Source: Pigoraptor chileana
Taxonomy: Eukaryota; Opisthokonta; Filasterea
NCBI GenBank assembly: GCA_943704495.1
Contig: CALSCR010003179.1
Location: 1-22,867, forward strand
DNA length: 22,867 nt
Direction of reading: 5' to 3'
Below the pieces are notes generated by a model. It searched no databases. It was given only the letters and a program-made list of their open reading frames with translations, and was not told the DNA's origin. Below, one piece after another: positions 18,801 through 22,867 of this stretch. A program made the position numbers and the translations under genes. Numbering within the stretch: the stretch's first letter is position 1; each line of letters begins with the position of its first letter.

Positions 18801-19279
18801 TTGTAGTTTTGGTGTATGTGTTTGAATATGTAGATGTATATGTATATAGTGAGTGTGCTCGTTCCTGTTTGTGTGTCTGCGTACGTGTTTTTGGGTTCTT
18901 TATTGCGCACAGCACATCAATGCACTAACGCGCTCTTTGAAATTGCTCATTTAAAATTGCTCATGTTAATCTGCGTTTGATTTTTTTTCTACGTGTATGT
19001 ATGTGCGTGCGTGTGTGTGTGCGTGCGTGCGTGTGCGTGTGCCGTGTACGTGCACAGGTCGATCGCCTCTCTCGATTTGGTCAATCGATCAGATGAAATC
19101 GATCGGCTGAAGAAAGAAATAGCCGAATTGAAGGCATGTTTGTATGTGTTTGTGCCGCTGCTCTTCATTGACCGTCCTTTCTGTTGATCTCATTTTCTAG
19201 CTATTGTGTGTAAATACGCTTACGTCGGATTCCTGCGCGTTTGTGTTTTTGCATGTGTGTTTGTGACACGTGATGTATC

Positions 19280-19314
<35 letters not shown>

Positions 19315-22300
19315 TATGCTGTTCGCATGCTCGTGTGCATGCACCTGTATGTTTAGGAGGAGTCACTGCGCACCAAGAAGGAGCTTGTCGACACAAAAGA
19401 GGCACTTCAGCTGGAAGCACACAAAAGAGCTCTGGCTGAAAACACAGTTATGAGACTGACTTCGGAGGCGGGAGATTTGCGAAAACAGGTATGTTCATCT
19501 ACTACATGTTTTTTTGTGTTTATGTGGTTGTGTGTGTGTGTGTTTGTGTGCATGTCTTTGTGTGAGAGAGAGTGCTCTGCTGGTATTGTGTGGTGGAGTG
19601 AAAAAGAAATTAAATTCAGCGATCGTTTATGTTTTATATATCATTGCTGGATATTATTATGATTATTGGATGGGGGATGAAAATGTTAGAGGGGTATCAA
19701 ATGGCAAGCCGATCAGCAAAGTGCTAAAACACTCACGACCGCGCACTTAACTATGAACCCATACACAAACACATATGCACACACGCATGCATACGTACAC
19801 CTACACACACACTACACACGCACGCGCACATACACATACTTGCATATAACACATACATAAATACACATACACATGCTATGCGTTTACACGACGCGCACAC
19901 GTATAGCTGCATTCGTCCCTCGAAGACCTCCGTATGTACCGAAACGCAGCATCGTCTGCTGCTTCTGAGTCGAGCGCAAATGCCCCTGTGCGGAAGTCAA
20001 GCGAGCCGTCGACGAGACGGGTGAGCTCTCTTTCTCTCCCTCTCTTTTTCCATCTTTATCGCTCTCTCTATCTATCTGTGAAGTCCAAGGCACAGCGCCT
20101 AAGACATTGAATTTAATTCTACATCTCTCTGTCTCTGTCTCTATCTTTCTCTGTCTCTATCGCTATCTCTCTTTCTCTGGTTCGTGTCCCTCTATCCCTT
20201 GTCATCATTGCGCTTAGTCTCATACTCTGCTTTCGTCCCATTTTTTGTGCAGCAAGCTTCTCTCATGGCTATGCACACAAGCATGTCAATGGACGAGTCC
20301 GTTCTGAGGTATGTAACCCTTCACTCGAGCTTCACAGCCTATGCTCTTGCGACGAGCTCCACGCGCGCGCGTGTGTGTATGTGTGTATGTGCGTGTGCGC
20401 GTGTGCGCGTGTGCGTTTGTGTGTGTGTGTGTGCGGTGAACCCTTTTACATTTGGGACGTATTTGTATTACTTGTCCTCTACACGAAACCAAACAGACTG
20501 CATTTACAATCCTGTTGGAATACTTAACATGCACATACCATAATCACGCACTTTCGATGGAGTCTATCAGCTTTGTATTTGAGCATTGAAGGCCTCTCCT
20601 TTTCCTTTTCCTCCTCAACAATTTCAGGCAACCCGATGAGACTTACAGCAAGTCGACAAAGAAGACCGACAAACACCCGACACATCCCTCTGGACATGAC
20701 CACTCCGACGCCCACGCGCCGCCGACGCTTATGTCGCGCAAGTCTTTTACGGACGCAAAGCAAGGAAGGAGCTCACCGATTACGACGATTAGGAAGCTAT
20801 CGAGAATGATGACGGGGTTTGCATCCGGGGGAGCTGGAAGCACTGTGAACGTTGATGCGGCGGGGGACGAGCACGGCGGATTGCCTGTGGGGCATGCGCG
20901 CTCGAATTCTCTTAGTCCCAATCTCAAGAGGAAAGGTGTGTGTGTGCGTGCGTGTGTGTGTGTGTGTGTTGTGTGAGCTGCTGTACCTGTGCCGAATGCC
21001 ATGGGCAATGTACCCTTTGTGATGTGACGAGTTTTGGCTGACGTGTGCGTATGCATAACGTATCCTACAGCGGGGACTGCGGTCGATCCGAGGTTGAGTG
21101 ATGGACAAGACGTTATTCAAGGTATTTAGGGCTCCACTGCTCGTGTGTTTCTCATCCCCTCTACCGCTTCTCCTCGCTAGAACTTGTGCTTGAGGTGCTT
21201 TTGAGCAACCTCGGGTCTAATTCTCGCTATGTCTTGTGTGTAGAGGCCGTGGGCTCTTGAACCTGTCTCGTTGTGAAGTTTGTGTTTTGTCTGCGAATAT
21301 TTTATCAATCACACGCAAAGAAAGAAACGTTCATTGTTATTTGCGTAAACACAGTGCACCTGAATTCTATTCTATTCTATTTTTTCGTTTATATAATATA
21401 TATTGGGGGGAGGTTTAAAATGCAAAAAACCAAAAATATATATGTATATGTATATCAACTTCATATCATATCATATACCATCTACTCACGTGATCATATC
21501 TTATCATACACGATCTAGGCTATCTATATGGAATTTTTCGCATATCCAATATTCGTAAACACAATGATCTCAACCCTTCTCTGTCCCTTTTCTTCTTCCG
21601 GCTGCTCTCTTTGTGTCTGTCGTCATTTCAGGGACGTCACCGCCTGATGACAGCGGATTGCTCGGTGTTCCGCATCGATTCAAGGTGCGTAATTATGTCA
21701 CTGTGGTTGTTTTTGGTCTATTCCCACACACTATATATGTACTCACACACATACACAATCACTCTCGCCTGTTCAGACTACGCCACTAAGTTGCATCCCT
21801 CTCGCTCATTCACTCATACATACATGCATACACACACATTCACGCTCACTCATACATACATGCATAAACACACACTCACACTCGAACATTCGCATATCAC
21901 TTGCAATAATCCCTCCAACCAACTCAACCAACTAACCAAACCCGTCGATCGAATCAAAAACAAACTAACGACAGCTTTACAGCGCGCTGAAACCGTCGCG
22001 GTGCGCATACTGTGGAGGACTCACATGGGGTGGCTCAAAGAAGGCTCTCAAGTGCAAGGGTGTGTGTTTTGCATTGGTTGTACTGTAGCAAATACAGGAC
22101 ACACTGGATTGCTTCATGTGGTAGAAAGTGCGCTTATCATATCTGTGGCTGTTTGCGGTGGCTTGTTACTGTATTGTTGTTTGTTCGTTGTGCTCTCTTT
22201 GCAGAGACATATTTTTGGTGTTTCTTACCAAGTTTCGCCACTCAATGTTGTATATACTCCACCACCTCCCCCTCTTTATTTTCTTCTTTCCCACATTCGC

Positions 22301-22741
22301 ATTGCTCTCTCTTTCTGAACATAATCAGGGTGTGGCATATCGTGCCATTCAAAGTGCACGCAGTTTGTGCCACCAGCGTGTGGACTTCGATTTGCGCGAT
22401 CTACAGACGCACTCAACGACACGAGCGTAATCACTGCGGCAGGTTAGGGCACGTGTGTGCGTTTGTATTGTGCAAAGTTGTTGCACAGTACATAATGAGA
22501 CAATGCGATTTCGCTTGTCTGTCTCTCTCTCTCATCGTTTTGAGTCCGTGGACACGGCGTGTAAAACGCAGACTTGAGTCCATCTTTTTTGTTGTTGTGG
22601 CACTGCTGGCTGGCATCCTCACATCGCTCCGTCGTATTACAGATGGTCTTTTTGGAGTGGAACTTTCTCTCCTCATCGCGCAAGAAATGGGTCTTCTTCC
22701 CGAAGTGCTCACGGCATGTGTCTCGTACATTGAAGAAAAAG
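15885..22741 (+). CDS. LIM-LIM-coiled-coil-C1-RhoGAP protein, Rga3-like, incomplete at right edge
   Basis: Visible exons: 15885-16057, 16421-16555, 16947-17379, 17679-17732, 17974-18063, 18385-18498, 18610-18686, 19058-19133, 19357-19488, 19907-20020, 20253-20308, 20628-20935, 21071-21121, 21632-21684, 21975-22059, 22329-22442, 22643-22741, then a GT donor; 721 residues plus one base. RhoGAPs switch off Rho/Cdc42 GTPases, acting in polarity and actin control. LIM1 is C30-C82 and LIM2 C86-C142 (CAACGALVDETS...HYHVLCLSCDTC). A Ser/Thr-rich linker follows (about 143-265). Coiled coil lies at about 266-440 (ELDLVRMELADVKRNF, EIDRLKKEIAELK, EESLRTKKELVDTKEAL). The C1 domain at 619-668 has exact H-X12-C-X2-C-X13-C-X2-C-X4-H-X2-C-X7-C spacing, but Lys/Ala replaces the Gln-Gly usual in diacylglycerol binders. 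RhoGAP starts near 689 (DGLFGVELSLLIAQEMGLLP); the arginine finger lies past the edge. Exon 8 needs a GC donor. The order matches fungal Rga3-type proteins as I recall them. Confidence 0.9.
16592..16617. repeat. (TG)n microsatellite in RhoGAP-gene intron 2
   Basis: TG run downstream of the exon 2 donor, preceded by a short TATATA stretch. The remainder of this 391-base intron ends in a CA/CATA-rich tract (about 16845-16930) before the ATGCAG acceptor. Confidence 0.85.
17754..17771 (+). repeat. (GT)n run just after exon 4
   Basis: GT dinucleotide run beginning 21 bases after the preferred exon 4 donor at 17733, and itself a potential in-frame donor. Confidence 0.8.
18090..18112 (+). repeat. 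(GGT)n trinucleotide run in intron 5
   Basis: About seven TGG/GGT units, shortly after the exon 5 donor. Confidence 0.85.
18199..18216. repeat. Perfect 18-base palindrome in intron 5
   Basis: The sequence GAGCACGTGCACGTGCTC equals its own reverse complement and contains two CACGTG E-box cores sharing a central GTGCAC. It lies in intron 5 of the LIM/RhoGAP gene. Confidence 0.8.
18751..18785. repeat. (TA)n then (TG)n compound microsatellite in intron 7
   Basis: TATATATATATA followed by a TG run, the same compound order as at the right edge of the window. Confidence 0.85.
19134..19356 (+). other. Probable GC-AG intron (intron 8)
   Basis: Exon 8 ends TTGAAG and the intron begins GCATGT; the acceptor is TTTAG before GAGGAG. 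Only this phase 0 junction joins EIDRLKKEIAELK to EESLRTKKELVDTKE in one coiled coil. The nearby GT dinucleotides (19138, 19142) fall in phases 1 and 2 and break the frame with this acceptor. Confidence 0.6.
19282..19313. repeat. (TG)n microsatellite in intron 8
   Basis: Uninterrupted TG run of about 15 units in the GC-AG intron, about 45 bases before its acceptor. Confidence 0.9.
20361..20434. repeat. CG/TG compound repeat in intron 11
   Basis: Alternating purine-pyrimidine stretch starting CGCGCGCG and passing into TGTG with GCGTGTGCGC steps. Such alternation is the type of sequence able to adopt Z-DNA. Confidence 0.8.
20936..20968 (+). repeat. (GT)n run that begins at the exon 12 donor
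   Basis: Intron 12 starts GTGTGTGTGCGTGCGTG immediately after AAAG, so the repeat includes the splice donor. Confidence 0.85.
21811..21866. repeat. Two 20-base direct copies in intron 14
   Basis: CACTCATACATACATGCATA occurs at 21811-21830 and again at 21847-21866, 36 bases apart, within a CA/CATA-rich stretch. Confidence 0.85.
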
Positions 22742-22782
22742 GTTTGTGCGGCCGTGTGAGTGTGTGTGTGTGAGTGTGTGCG

Positions 22783-22867
<85 letters not shown>
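22783..22867. repeat. (TA)n(TG)n compound microsatellite at the window end
   Basis: About 11 TA units (22783-22804) followed by at least 31 TG units running to the last base. It lies in the intron after RhoGAP exon 17 and reaches the edge, so its full length is unknown. Confidence 0.95.

Noticed and set aside
21975-22059. Alternative exon 15 start after TTTACAG (22 bases before CTGAAACC is complete)
   Set aside because: Starting at CGCGCTG in phase 0 gives RAETVAVRILWR and destroys the C1 cysteines. The CGACAG acceptor at 21974 gives the exact H-X12-C spacing.
22012-22773. 253-codon plus-strand frame near the right edge
   Set aside because: It crosses intron 15, exon 16, intron 16 and exon 17 in a frame that does not give the C1 or RhoGAP residues, so it is a shadow.

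Overview
This is nuclear DNA from a eukaryote, most likely a unicellular opisthokont. The genes have GT-AG introns, one of them is a cytosolic ribosomal protein gene, and introns and intergenic gaps are full of TG/CA microsatellites. A two-LIM, coiled-coil, C1, RhoGAP protein resembles fungal Rga3-type proteins. An NRBF2/ATG38-like protein carries a motif I associate with its fungal relatives. A GT54 N-glycan branching enzyme and an animal-like prolidase are also present. This points to an early-diverging fungus, a fungus-related protist or a unicellular holozoan; I cannot decide between them from sequence alone.

Layout. 1-730: uncertain minus-strand coding signal (possible leucine-rich repeats), probably running off the left edge. 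1448-3094 (+): intronless MGAT4-like N-acetylglucosaminyltransferase. 3626-4510 (-): intronless 40S ribosomal protein S2 (uS5). 5459-7396 (+): intronless NRBF2/ATG38-like protein with MIT domain, polyglutamine and coiled coils. 7836-9983 (-): two-exon condensation/alcohol-acyltransferase-like enzyme. 10646-14668 (+): ten-exon Xaa-Pro dipeptidase (prolidase) with a predicted mitochondrial presequence. 15885-right edge (+): at least 17 exons of a LIM-LIM-coiled-coil-C1-RhoGAP protein. Its RhoGAP domain is cut by the window end, inside a long TA/TG repeat.

The genes alternate in strand apart from the last two, so neighbours are mostly convergent or divergent, with gaps of about 0.4 to 1.2 kb. 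They belong to unrelated processes: Golgi glycosylation, translation, autophagy-linked PI3-kinase regulation, acyl transfer, dipeptide turnover and Rho GTPase signalling. I see no operon-like or gene-cluster logic, no mobile element with recognisable machinery, no tRNA or rRNA gene and no CRISPR.

The main value here is exact gene models rebuilt across introns, with splice phases checked against protein families. The more unusual points are: TG runs that start inside the 5' splice site on the sense strand; one probable GC-AG intron; in-frame (phase 0) exon cassettes in the coiled-coil linker of the RhoGAP; a possible dual-start prolidase; a stand-alone condensation-like acyltransferase; and an unexplained minus-strand zinc-ribbon-like stretch between the last two genes. 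No clear, wholly new system is visible.
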